A stretch of 21,177 nt of DNA from ZC4RG35 sp036375695 (GTDB lineage: Bacteria; Actinomycetota; Acidimicrobiia; Spongiisociales; ZC4RG35). Under the pieces are notes generated by a model. The model searched no databases. It saw only the letters and a program-made list of their open reading frames with translations, and had not been told where the DNA came from. The stretch covers positions 1-21,177 of the forward strand of contig DASVBU010000034.1 of assembly GCA_036375695.1 (NCBI GenBank). The letters run 5' to 3'. The position numbers were made by a program, and so were the translations under genes. Numbering within the stretch: the first letter of the stretch is position 1; each line of letters opens with the position of its first letter. Positions 15,561 to 21,177 of the stretch are shown in pieces.

Positions 15561-16004
15561 TCAGCCCGAAGCTTCCTCGGCGGATATCACCAGCTCGACG
15601 CCCCAGGCCCGGATCCGGGTGGGGGTGATGATGATTCCGACCGAATACTCGGCGGCGAAGGCCTCTGGCGTGTATCCCATCCCGATGATGTTCTCCTCGT
15701 ACCTGGCGAGGTATTCGGGACGCTCGTGACAGGGCGGCATGTCGGCGTCCACCCGGGCGCGGCCTTCGATGATCACCGCGCCATCTGCCCTTCGATCACC
15801 CCGGAGCACGAGACACACCCGGTCGTTGCCGGCGATGGAGCGGAGCCTTGGGGTCTCCGGCCGGTTGTACACGACGATCTCGTCCCCGACCCGGAGGTAC
15901 CAGACCGGACTGGTCTGGGGCTGGCCCGATGGCGTTACCGCGGCCAGGTGGGCGATATGGGCCCGGTCCAGCGCTTCGCAGACATCGGGGCGTTCGGTGA
16001 GCAT
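15561..16004 (-). CDS. PPOX-class flavin/F420-dependent protein (Rv3369-like)
   Basis: This 147-residue split beta-barrel protein is of the pyridoxamine 5'-phosphate oxidase superfamily. The opening AHIAHLAAVTPSGQPQTSPVWYL (15-37), then DEIVVYNRPETPRLRSIAGNDRVCLVLRGD, and GRARV resemble the actinobacterial group annotated as probable F420-dependent enzymes of the Rv3369 type. The cofactor (F420, FMN or heme) cannot be told from sequence alone. The ATG at 16004 is used because the domain begins directly after it and TATCGT sits at leaderless spacing; the open frame continues 80 codons upstream only as an antisense-type artefact over the neighbouring gene. It may be co-transcribed with mmsA, 21 bases downstream. 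Confidence 0.9.
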   Translation of the reverse strand: MLTERPDVCEALDRAHIAHLAAVTPSGQPQTSPVWYLRVGDEIVVYNRPETPRLRSIAGNDRVCLVLRGDRRADGAVIIEGRARVDADMPPCHERPEYLARYEENIIGMGYTPEAFAAEYSVGIIITPTRIRAWGVELVISAEEASG

Positions 16005-16010
16005 CCCGGC

Positions 16011-16016
16011 ACGATA
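16011..16016 (-). promoter_or_regulatory. -10 box, leaderless start of the PPOX gene
   Basis: TATCGT on the minus strand ends exactly 7 bases before the A of the ATG at 16004. It lies in the 34-bp gap after the secreted-protein gene. No good -35 box was found. Confidence 0.5.
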
Positions 16017-16038
16017 CCGAGAACTCCTCCCGGCATGC

Positions 16039-17130
16039 TCAGGGGTCCAGTGTGTGTTCCGGGTCCGGGTCGCGACGGCGCCTCCGGTCGACGCCCAGCA
16101 CCGATGTGCCGGTGACGACCATCGCCAGGCCGGCGAGACTGACCCAGTCGGCGGTGATCCGCTCCACGGCGGATCGATGACCACCGATGAGGTCGACGGG
16201 GGTGAACGAGAAGCCGCCGGCGTCTGCCTGCACGCCTCCCTCACTGGTCCGCAGACCGCTCGGCCGATCGGGCGGCGGCGGGCCGTCGGTCGGGTCGACC
16301 GGGCTCACGGGCGGCTCGTCGTCGGCCGACGACGTGGTGCTCGTGGTGGGCGCGTCCCCCGGGCGGTCTTCGCTGGTGGTGGTCCGGGGTGCGGTCGTGG
16401 TGGTGGTGGGCCGGGTGTCGCCCGGCGCGCTCGTGGTCGGGGTGGTGGTCGTGGTCGTCGAGGAGGAGGTCGACGAGGACGACGGCGGGGTTGGCTTCGG
16501 CGATGTGGTGGTCGTGGTCGGTGCAGTGGTCGGTGGCGGTGCGGGGAACAGGCCCGTGATCTCCACGTTGTCGATGAGCACCTCGCCACCCAGCAGGTCC
16601 TGGGCCAGGAACCGGACACCGAAGCCGGGAGAGAGGTAGTCGTCCAGGGAGAGGACCGGGGAGGCCCCACCGTCGAGGAGATCGAGAAGGTCGCCGCGGT
16701 AGAGGACCGACCAGGTGCCACCCGTGGTCACCTCCACCACGAGGCTGGATCCCGTCAGCGCACCGAGACCGCCGCCCAGACCCAGGGTCTCGGAGGTCAC
16801 ATCGAAGCTGAGCTCGGCGGTGGTGAACACGGAGGTGTCGGCGTAGCGGGCAGCGCCCCCCTGGTTCCCTTGCAACAGGGCGTTGGAGATCTTGAGACAG
16901 TGGCCGGAAGTGCACCCGGTGTCGGGTTCGACCCGGACCTTGCCCGCCCCTGGACCGTTGCTCTCGCCGACCTCCTCCCAGCCGCCGTTCCAGGCCAGGT
17001 TCCCGTTGGAGCCCGAGTAGGACTGGGTGTCGAATCGATCGGAGTACGTCCCCGAGTCGGCTCCGAAGGCGACCGGCGCCAAGGCGAAGAGGGAGCCACA
17101 ACCGATCAGCAGCCAGGCGATGCGTCTCAT
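16039..17130 (-). CDS. Secreted, membrane-anchored protein with Thr/Pro-rich stalk
   Basis: The protein has 363 residues and no recognised family name. Residues 1-24 are a signal peptide (MRRIAWLLIGCGSLFALAP, cleavage near AFGA). Residues 25-195 form a beta-rich domain that looks like a jelly roll: SDRFDTQSYSGSNGNLAWNGGW at the start, ISNALLQG, then FDVTSETLG, VEVTTGGTWSVLY and VLIDNVEITGLFP. Cys73 and Cys78 may form a disulfide. Residues 196-290 are a Thr/Ser/Pro stalk with runs of five and six Thr, probably glycosylated. A C-terminal hydrophobic helix (about 328-347) and RRRRR form a membrane anchor; no LPXTG motif is present. Its ATG overlaps the histidine kinase stop as ATGA, so the two are translated together and may work together, for example as sensor accessory and kinase (inference). 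Confidence 0.82.
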   Translation of the reverse strand: MRRIAWLLIGCGSLFALAPVAFGADSGTYSDRFDTQSYSGSNGNLAWNGGWEEVGESNGPGAGKVRVEPDTGCTSGHCLKISNALLQGNQGGAARYADTSVFTTAELSFDVTSETLGLGGGLGALTGSSLVVEVTTGGTWSVLYRGDLLDLLDGGASPVLSLDDYLSPGFGVRFLAQDLLGGEVLIDNVEITGLFPAPPPTTAPTTTTTSPKPTPPSSSSTSSSTTTTTTPTTSAPGDTRPTTTTTAPRTTTSEDRPGDAPTTSTTSSADDEPPVSPVDPTDGPPPPDRPSGLRTSEGGVQADAGGFSFTPVDLIGGHRSAVERITADWVSLAGLAMVVTGTSVLGVDRRRRRDPDPEHTLDP

Positions 17131-18458
17131 CTCGGTGACACGGAGACGGTCTTGTGTCGGGTCACGTCGGCGACGAGCGGCTTCGGCGTCTCCGCGGTCG
17201 GCAGTGAGACGATGAAGGACGTCCGCTCCTTGGTACGGCGGTAACGGATCGAGCCCTCGAGACGGTCGACCAGTCGACGAGCCACCGAAAGACCGAGGCC
17301 GAGCGAGCCGGTGATCAGGGAGGCTTCGTCGTCGTGGGCGAACCGCAGTTTGTGGAGACGATCGACCAGGTCGTCGGGGATGCCCGATCCGTCGTCCCAC
17401 ACCTCGATCTCGACACGGTCGCCCTGGGCCGACAGGTTCACGCCGATCCTCTCGCCACCGTGCCTGACTGCGTTGGACAGGAGGTTGACCAGCACGTGAC
17501 GCAGACGGTGCCCGTCGGTCATCGCGGACAGGTCCTTCGGTGACCAGTCGAAGATGTGACCGGCTCTCAGGAACGGGTGCATCGCGCTCTCCACGACCGG
17601 GGCGACTGGCGTGGGCACGAGCTCGACGGCCACACCGGTGCTGTCGAGCCGGGACGCCACGATCAGGTCGTCGACCATCCGGGCCAGCTCGGCGGACTCC
17701 CGGGCGATCTCGGAGGCCATCTCCCTCACCTGATCGGGGCCGTGACGCCCCTCGGCGAGCAGCTCGGCATAGCCGTAGACGGAGGTGAGCGGGGTCCGCA
17801 GCTCGTGGGACAGACCGGAGATGAAGGCGTCCTTGGCCCGGTTGAGGGCGCGCTCGGCCTCCAGCTCGATCCGGGCCCGCTCGGCGTGCTCCCGGACCTG
17901 TCGCCGTGCGATCACCCAATAGACGAGGACGGCGGCGGCGGGGATCGCCAGGGTGAGGAGGACGCTCAGATAATCGTCGACCCGTGCCGCGGCGTCGCTG
18001 TTGGCGGCGATGGCGGCGAGCACCACTTCCTGTTGGGCCGAGAGACGCTCCGAGAGCTCCTGATAGACGTCCTCGAGCGTGGTCATGGCCTCCGTGGCGT
18101 CGGATGGGCCGCTCTCACTCAGGGTCGCCCTGACACCTTCCGCCCCGGTGACGTACTCGTCGAGCACCCCGTCGAATCCGACCTCGCGGGCCGTTTCCGT
18201 GAGGTCGGTGAGACTGGTCATGGCAGCGTCGACCTGGGCCCCGGCGAAGTCGGCATCCTCCGAGCTGGCCAGACCCCGACGTTCCAGGCCGACGAAGGTG
18301 ATCTCCTGCGCCAGGGCCGCCCGGGTGAGGGCGATGGCGGACCTGGCCCCGTTCAGCCAGTGCAGGGTGGCGGCGTTCTCGGCCACGCGGGAGGCGCCGA
18401 CCGAGTTGGCCAGGGTGAGTCCGGCGACGAACAGGAGCACGAGCAACGCCGCGACCAA
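17127..18458 (-). CDS. Membrane sensor histidine kinase
   Basis: As called, the protein has 443 residues. One membrane helix (about 2-18) and a second (166-184) enclose a 145-residue helical external domain (four-helix-bundle-like, many Ala/Glu/Leu). A short coiled coil then leads into HisKA, with phospho-acceptor His218 in GLSHELRTPLTS. The ATPase domain has an N box with Asn329 (NLLSNAVRHGG), G1 DDGSGIP (355-361) and G2 GSLGLGLSVARR (384-395). No response regulator gene lies in the window, so it is an orphan here. The start is doubtful: TTG at 18458 (or CTG nine bases earlier) has no ribosome binding site, while an ATG at 18511 in another frame gives MGEQPDRVVRRAGRRWP, a more usual cytoplasmic lead. 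A one-base shift in the GGCCGGCCGG run would join them. Confidence 0.9.
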   Translation of the reverse strand: MVAALLVLLFVAGLTLANSVGASRVAENAATLHWLNGARSAIALTRAALAQEITFVGLERRGLASSEDADFAGAQVDAAMTSLTDLTETAREVGFDGVLDEYVTGAEGVRATLSESGPSDATEAMTTLEDVYQELSERLSAQQEVVLAAIAANSDAAARVDDYLSVLLTLAIPAAAVLVYWVIARRQVREHAERARIELEAERALNRAKDAFISGLSHELRTPLTSVYGYAELLAEGRHGPDQVREMASEIARESAELARMVDDLIVASRLDSTGVAVELVPTPVAPVVESAMHPFLRAGHIFDWSPKDLSAMTDGHRLRHVLVNLLSNAVRHGGERIGVNLSAQGDRVEIEVWDDGSGIPDDLVDRLHKLRFAHDDEASLITGSLGLGLSVARRLVDRLEGSIRYRRTKERTSFIVSLPTAETPKPLVADVTRHKTVSVSPR

Positions 18459-18567
18459 TGCGGCCAGCGCCGGCCGGCCCGTCGAACCACGCGATCGGGC
18501 TGCTCCCCCATCGGGAGAACATCGACACGAAGGGCCCTGGCACTTGAGCGCGCCCGGCGCGACCGAG

Positions 18568-20469
18568 CTACTCGGAGGGCTGGATGTCGGCCACCACGGC
18601 GAAGTGGTCCGAGGCCCGGCTCTGGATCACGCCGACGTCGACGGCGACGAGGTCATCCGTGTGGAACACGTAATCGATGCGGTGCTCGGGGTTGGCGGAG
18701 TTGGAGGTGAACCCCTCGCCCATCCCCGCCTCGGCCCACGAATCGACCCAGCCGGCGGCCATCAGCTCGTCCAGCTGCCGCCACCCGGGGCGGGAATTGA
18801 AGTCACCGACCAGGATCGCGGGCGTCACGCCGCCCCATTCGGTGAGGATCGTCTCGATCTGCTCGTGGTGCACTGGGTACAGGTCGCCCTCGGGGTCCTG
18901 GTCGTGAACGTCGGGGTCGTTGACGTGCTGGAGATGGGTGCTGATGAACAGGATCTCGTCGTCACCGAACTGGATGGTGGCGCCCAGATAGCCCCGCCGG
19001 AGCGGTGTCCCCACCTTGGGGAGGTGGACCTCGGTGACCTCGAGGATCGGGTAGCGGCTCAGGACGGCGTTGCCGAAGGTCGGGTCGGTGGTGCCGAAGT
19101 ACTCCACGTGCTCGAAACCGAGGCGCTTGGCGAGCCAGCTCAGCTGGTCGGCGACCCCCGAGATGAGCTGACCGCGTGACACCTCCTGGAGCCCGACCAG
19201 CGTCGCCCGGGAATCCTCGATCACCCTGGCGATGGCCTCGAGGTCCATGGTCCCGTCGGCCCCGAACCCGGAGTGGATGTTGTAGGACATGATCCGCACC
19301 GGGTACTGCGCAGCCACTCCCTCGGTCCCACCCGAGTTGCCCACCAGTCCCAGGAGCGGCAGCACCGCGGCCAGGGCGGCAAAGGCCCACGTCTGGCCGG
19401 CCACCCCGGGCCGGACCGCGGGCTGACTCAGGGCGCCGGCGAGACCGATGAGCCCGAGGATCACGGCCACCGCGACCCGCACCTGGCTCTGGGTGAACCC
19501 GAGGTTCATGTCCAGCGGCACGTAGTAGGCGAGACCGATGATCACGAGCAGGACGGCGCCGATCGTGAGATGGGTGGCCGACGACCCGACCCCTCCCTCG
19601 TACAGGTCGGGGACGAGGTTCGCCCAGACGATTCCCGCCGCCGGTATCGCCAGGAGGGAGAGGACGTTGAAGGCCATGCCCGGCGTCTCGCCCATGACGA
19701 GGGCGGCGACGAGGACCGCCGCCGCCAGGAGCCCGACCGGGCGTGAGCCTTCGAACCGGGACACCAGGATCAGGGCGACCACGTTGAGCAGGGCGATGCG
19801 GAGTTGGGTCTCTGAGCCCTGGCCTCCAATGACCTCGGCCGTCCAGCCCTGGCTCTGCAGGATGAGGAACTGGAAGAAGAGGAACGGGCCCATGCCGATC
19901 AGCCGCCATCCCGGGCCCCAAGGGACACCCATCCGCTCCGCCACCGGGCACGCCCAGAGCACGTAGAGGGTGGCGACGGCGAGACCGACGACGACCGCGG
20001 CGGCAGCGGGCCCCTGCTGATAGGCGAGATCGAGGCCGAGGAAGGCTCCCCTCAGTGCCGTGTCGACGGCCAGACCGAGGAGGACGCCCCCGACGAGCGT
20101 GGTGCGTCCCATGCTGAGGAGGAGCGGGAGGACACCGACGAACGCCATCGTGGCGACGGCGGCGCTCCAGAAGTCGATGAGAGGCGACCCGGAGACCTGG
20201 TTCACCACGCGACCGGTGGCGAGCAGGATCACGGCGAGCCAGGTGGCGCCGCGCACCGTCAGCCACCTCGACAGCATCGGGAAGATCACGCTGAGGAGGA
20301 AAGGGGCCAGCGCGATCGGGATCAGGTCGAGGACGCCGATGCCCACGGTGTCCCGGAGATACCAGGCCATCGACCCGAAGAGGAACCGGATGCTCTGGGC
20401 TCCCAGGGTGAAGACCAGGGCGCCGAGGAGGATCTTGATGCTCCGCCGGGTGTCTACCGAGTCGAACAC
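18568..20469 (-). CDS. Multi-pass membrane protein with C-terminal endonuclease/exonuclease/phosphatase domain
   Basis: The protein has 633 residues. The first 380 contain about ten to twelve hydrophobic helices. Residues 391-630 are an EEP (DNase I-like) domain with a full active site: Asn397 in MSYNIHSG, Glu429 in LQEV, His512 in STHLQH, Asp556 and Asn558 in VGDFNSRPG, and Asp621-His622 in ASDHFAVVAD. Such domains cut phosphodiesters in nucleic acids, sphingomyelin or phosphoinositides; the membrane setting favours a lipid or secreted substrate. The layout recalls eukaryotic CWH43/PGAP2-interacting proteins, a resemblance in architecture only. The start is GTG at 20469 with TACCGT close upstream. 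It is divergent from the DUF222 gene. The histidine kinase gene lies 109 bases downstream on the same strand. Confidence 0.93.
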   Translation of the reverse strand: MFDSVDTRRSIKILLGALVFTLGAQSIRFLFGSMAWYLRDTVGIGVLDLIPIALAPFLLSVIFPMLSRWLTVRGATWLAVILLATGRVVNQVSGSPLIDFWSAAVATMAFVGVLPLLLSMGRTTLVGGVLLGLAVDTALRGAFLGLDLAYQQGPAAAAVVVGLAVATLYVLWACPVAERMGVPWGPGWRLIGMGPFLFFQFLILQSQGWTAEVIGGQGSETQLRIALLNVVALILVSRFEGSRPVGLLAAAVLVAALVMGETPGMAFNVLSLLAIPAAGIVWANLVPDLYEGGVGSSATHLTIGAVLLVIIGLAYYVPLDMNLGFTQSQVRVAVAVILGLIGLAGALSQPAVRPGVAGQTWAFAALAAVLPLLGLVGNSGGTEGVAAQYPVRIMSYNIHSGFGADGTMDLEAIARVIEDSRATLVGLQEVSRGQLISGVADQLSWLAKRLGFEHVEYFGTTDPTFGNAVLSRYPILEVTEVHLPKVGTPLRRGYLGATIQFGDDEILFISTHLQHVNDPDVHDQDPEGDLYPVHHEQIETILTEWGGVTPAILVGDFNSRPGWRQLDELMAAGWVDSWAEAGMGEGFTSNSANPEHRIDYVFHTDDLVAVDVGVIQSRASDHFAVVADIQPSE

Positions 20470-20476
20470 GGTGCAG

Positions 20477-20482
20477 ACGGTA
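20477..20482 (-). promoter_or_regulatory. Possible -10 box of the EEP membrane protein gene
   Basis: TACCGT on the minus strand places +1 at 20469-20470, at or next to the GTG start. No -35 hexamer is evident. Confidence 0.35.
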
Positions 20483-20503
20483 CCCGGGCAGGCAACGACC
20501 CCC

Positions 20504-20532
20504 TTGAATCTGTCCCACCGGTCTCGTATGTT
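20504..20532 (+). promoter_or_regulatory. SigA-type promoter of the right DUF222 gene
   Basis: TTGAAT (20504-20509), exactly 17 bases, then TATGTT (20527-20532). The +1 seven bases later is 20539, the A of the ATG. Against the left-hand copy, 21 of 29 positions agree; the differences are in the spacer and two -35 bases. Confidence 0.75.
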
Positions 20533-20566
20533 CGGGGTATGGGATCGAACATGAGTTCGATAGTGG
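20524..20566 (+). repeat. 43-bp identical block shared with 93-135 (inverted copy)
   Basis: This is identical base for base to the minus strand of 93-135. It includes the -10 box, start codon, LexA-like palindrome and first nine codons. The two copies face outward, 20.4 kb apart. Confidence 0.95.
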
Positions 20567-21177
20567 GATTGGTCTCGGTGCGGGAGGCTGTCGCCTCCGA
20601 CCAGTTCGAGAGCATCGACGCCGCCGAGCAGACCCTGATCACCGGCGAGTTGATCGTGGCGATGGGACGAGCCATCCAGATGGGCGCCATCGCCTACCTG
20701 GACGAGGCTCAGGTGGCGACAGGCGACGGGGCGAAATCTCTGGCCGAGTGGGTTTCGGCCCGCGTCGACGTCTCACCCGATACCGCAAGAGATTTGGTCC
20801 GTACCGCCAGGGCGACAGAGGACCGTCCCGAACTGCGCCAGACCCTGGTCGATGGTGACGCCACGTTCGACCGGGTGGCTGCAGCGGCCAGGGTGAGCGG
20901 GGTGACCGGTGATCCGCTCCTCCTACATCTCGACATTGCCGGGGTGCGTCGGGAGGCGGCCCGTCGCAGGGAGATCAGTTCAGACGAGGAGAGAAGGACC
21001 TTCTTGGACCGGTTCTTGGTGTTGCAGCCTTCTCTGGATGAGTCGTGGTGGAAGATCTTCGGTGGGTTGGACGGGATGTTGGGGGCGGTGGTCGACAAGG
21101 CGTTGACCGAGGCGGTCGACCAGCTTCCTGAAGACCCGGAGGCACCCAAAGACTCAGCATGGCGACGTGCCACCGCA
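20539..21177 (+). CDS. DUF222 / 13E12-type (HNH-associated) protein, 5' part
   Basis: An uninterrupted frame of 213 codons runs off the right edge. After MGSNMSSIV it has a helical DUF222 region: SLAEWVSARVDVSPDTARDL (res. about 68-87), LRQTLVDGDATFDRVAAAARV, then REAARRREISSDEERR and the signature LDGMLGAVVDKALTEAVDQLP. The HNH motif that usually follows would lie beyond the window. In Mycobacterium tuberculosis several members of this 13E12 group are controlled by LexA, which fits the operator here. The ATG at 20539 coincides with the predicted transcription start; the ATG at 20551 is the alternative. The DUF222 role is not established; DNA cleavage is inferred from the HNH domain of relatives. 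Confidence 0.88.
   Translation, partial: MGSNMSSIVGLVSVREAVASDQFESIDAAEQTLITGELIVAMGRAIQMGAIAYLDEAQVATGDGAKSLAEWVSARVDVSPDTARDLVRTARATEDRPELRQTLVDGDATFDRVAAAARVSGVTGDPLLLHLDIAGVRREAARRREISSDEERRTFLDRFLVLQPSLDESWWKIFGGLDGMLGAVVDKALTEAVDQLPEDPEAPKDSAWRRATA
20545..20560 (+). promoter_or_regulatory. LexA/SOS-box-like operator
   Basis: TCGAACATGAGTTCGA is a perfect fit to TCGAAC-N4-GTTCGA, the mycobacterial SOS box, at +7 to +22 of the predicted message and inside codons 3-8. A second inverted pair, ATGTTCG (20529-20535) and CGAACAT (20546-20552), overlaps it. Confidence 0.85.

Noticed and set aside
16370..16530. Repetitive GTGGTGGTCGTGG-like DNA, considered as CRISPR or tandem repeat
   Set aside because: It encodes the Thr-rich stalk of the secreted protein; the repetition comes from Thr codons, with no spacers or fixed unit.
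17131..17919. Extension of the secreted-protein frame upstream to 17919
   Set aside because: This stretch overlaps the histidine kinase in another frame, and the signal peptide begins at the ATG at 17130.
1..21177. The whole window as a prophage or mobile island because DUF222 genes flank it
   Set aside because: The content is core genes (ligA, mnmA, desulfurase, mmsA) with even base composition, and there is no integrase, transposase, tRNA site or phage structural gene.

Overview
The window is about 21 kb of GC-rich actinobacterial chromosome. The evidence is strong G/C third-position bias, SOS-box-like sites of the actinobacterial form TCGAAC-N4-GTTCGA, DUF222/13E12-type genes, a Rv3369-like PPOX protein, a cyclase-STAND-TPR regulator, a protein acetyltransferase with its GNAT domain at the N-terminus, and many TANNNT -10 boxes placed 6-7 bases before a start codon (leaderless genes). 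The Thr-rich linker of one secreted protein reminds me of Acidimicrobiia, but the sequence does not settle the class.

Layout. Both ends hold the 5' part of a DUF222 (13E12-type) gene, pointing outward (left on minus, right on plus). They share a 43-bp identical block holding a -10 box, the start codon and a LexA-like operator. From 297 to 3577 are a small membrane-anchored protein, the NAD-dependent DNA ligase LigA, a small basic protein, a CsbD-like stress protein and a single-RRM RNA-binding protein with a long structured leader. From 3726 to 6636 a tightly overlapping minus-strand operon encodes a cysteine desulfurase, the tRNA 2-thiouridylase MnmA and a SAM methyltransferase. A divergent plus-strand SRPBCC gene follows. 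From 7119 to 10625 an operon encodes a GNAT/acyl-CoA-ligase-like fusion and an enoyl-CoA hydratase. A hairpin-rich, apparently non-coding gap of about 0.4 kb (10638-11017) separates this from a long minus-strand series: an endonuclease/exonuclease/phosphatase (EEP) membrane protein, an orphan sensor histidine kinase translationally coupled to a secreted mucin-like protein, a PPOX-fold flavin/F420 protein, methylmalonate-semialdehyde dehydrogenase, a class III cyclase fused to a STAND ATPase and TPR region, and a cupredoxin lipoprotein.

How the genes fit together. The desulfurase and MnmA supply and use sulfur for tRNA wobble thiolation. The acetyltransferase/acyl-CoA ligase, enoyl-CoA hydratase and MmsA point to acyl-CoA and branched-chain or inositol catabolism and its control. 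The histidine kinase with its secreted partner, and the cyclase-STAND protein, are signalling modules whose inputs cannot be read from sequence. The most informative regulatory finding is the pair of DUF222 genes with near-identical, apparently leaderless, SOS-controlled starts. No tRNA, rRNA, CRISPR array, insertion sequence or integrase was seen.
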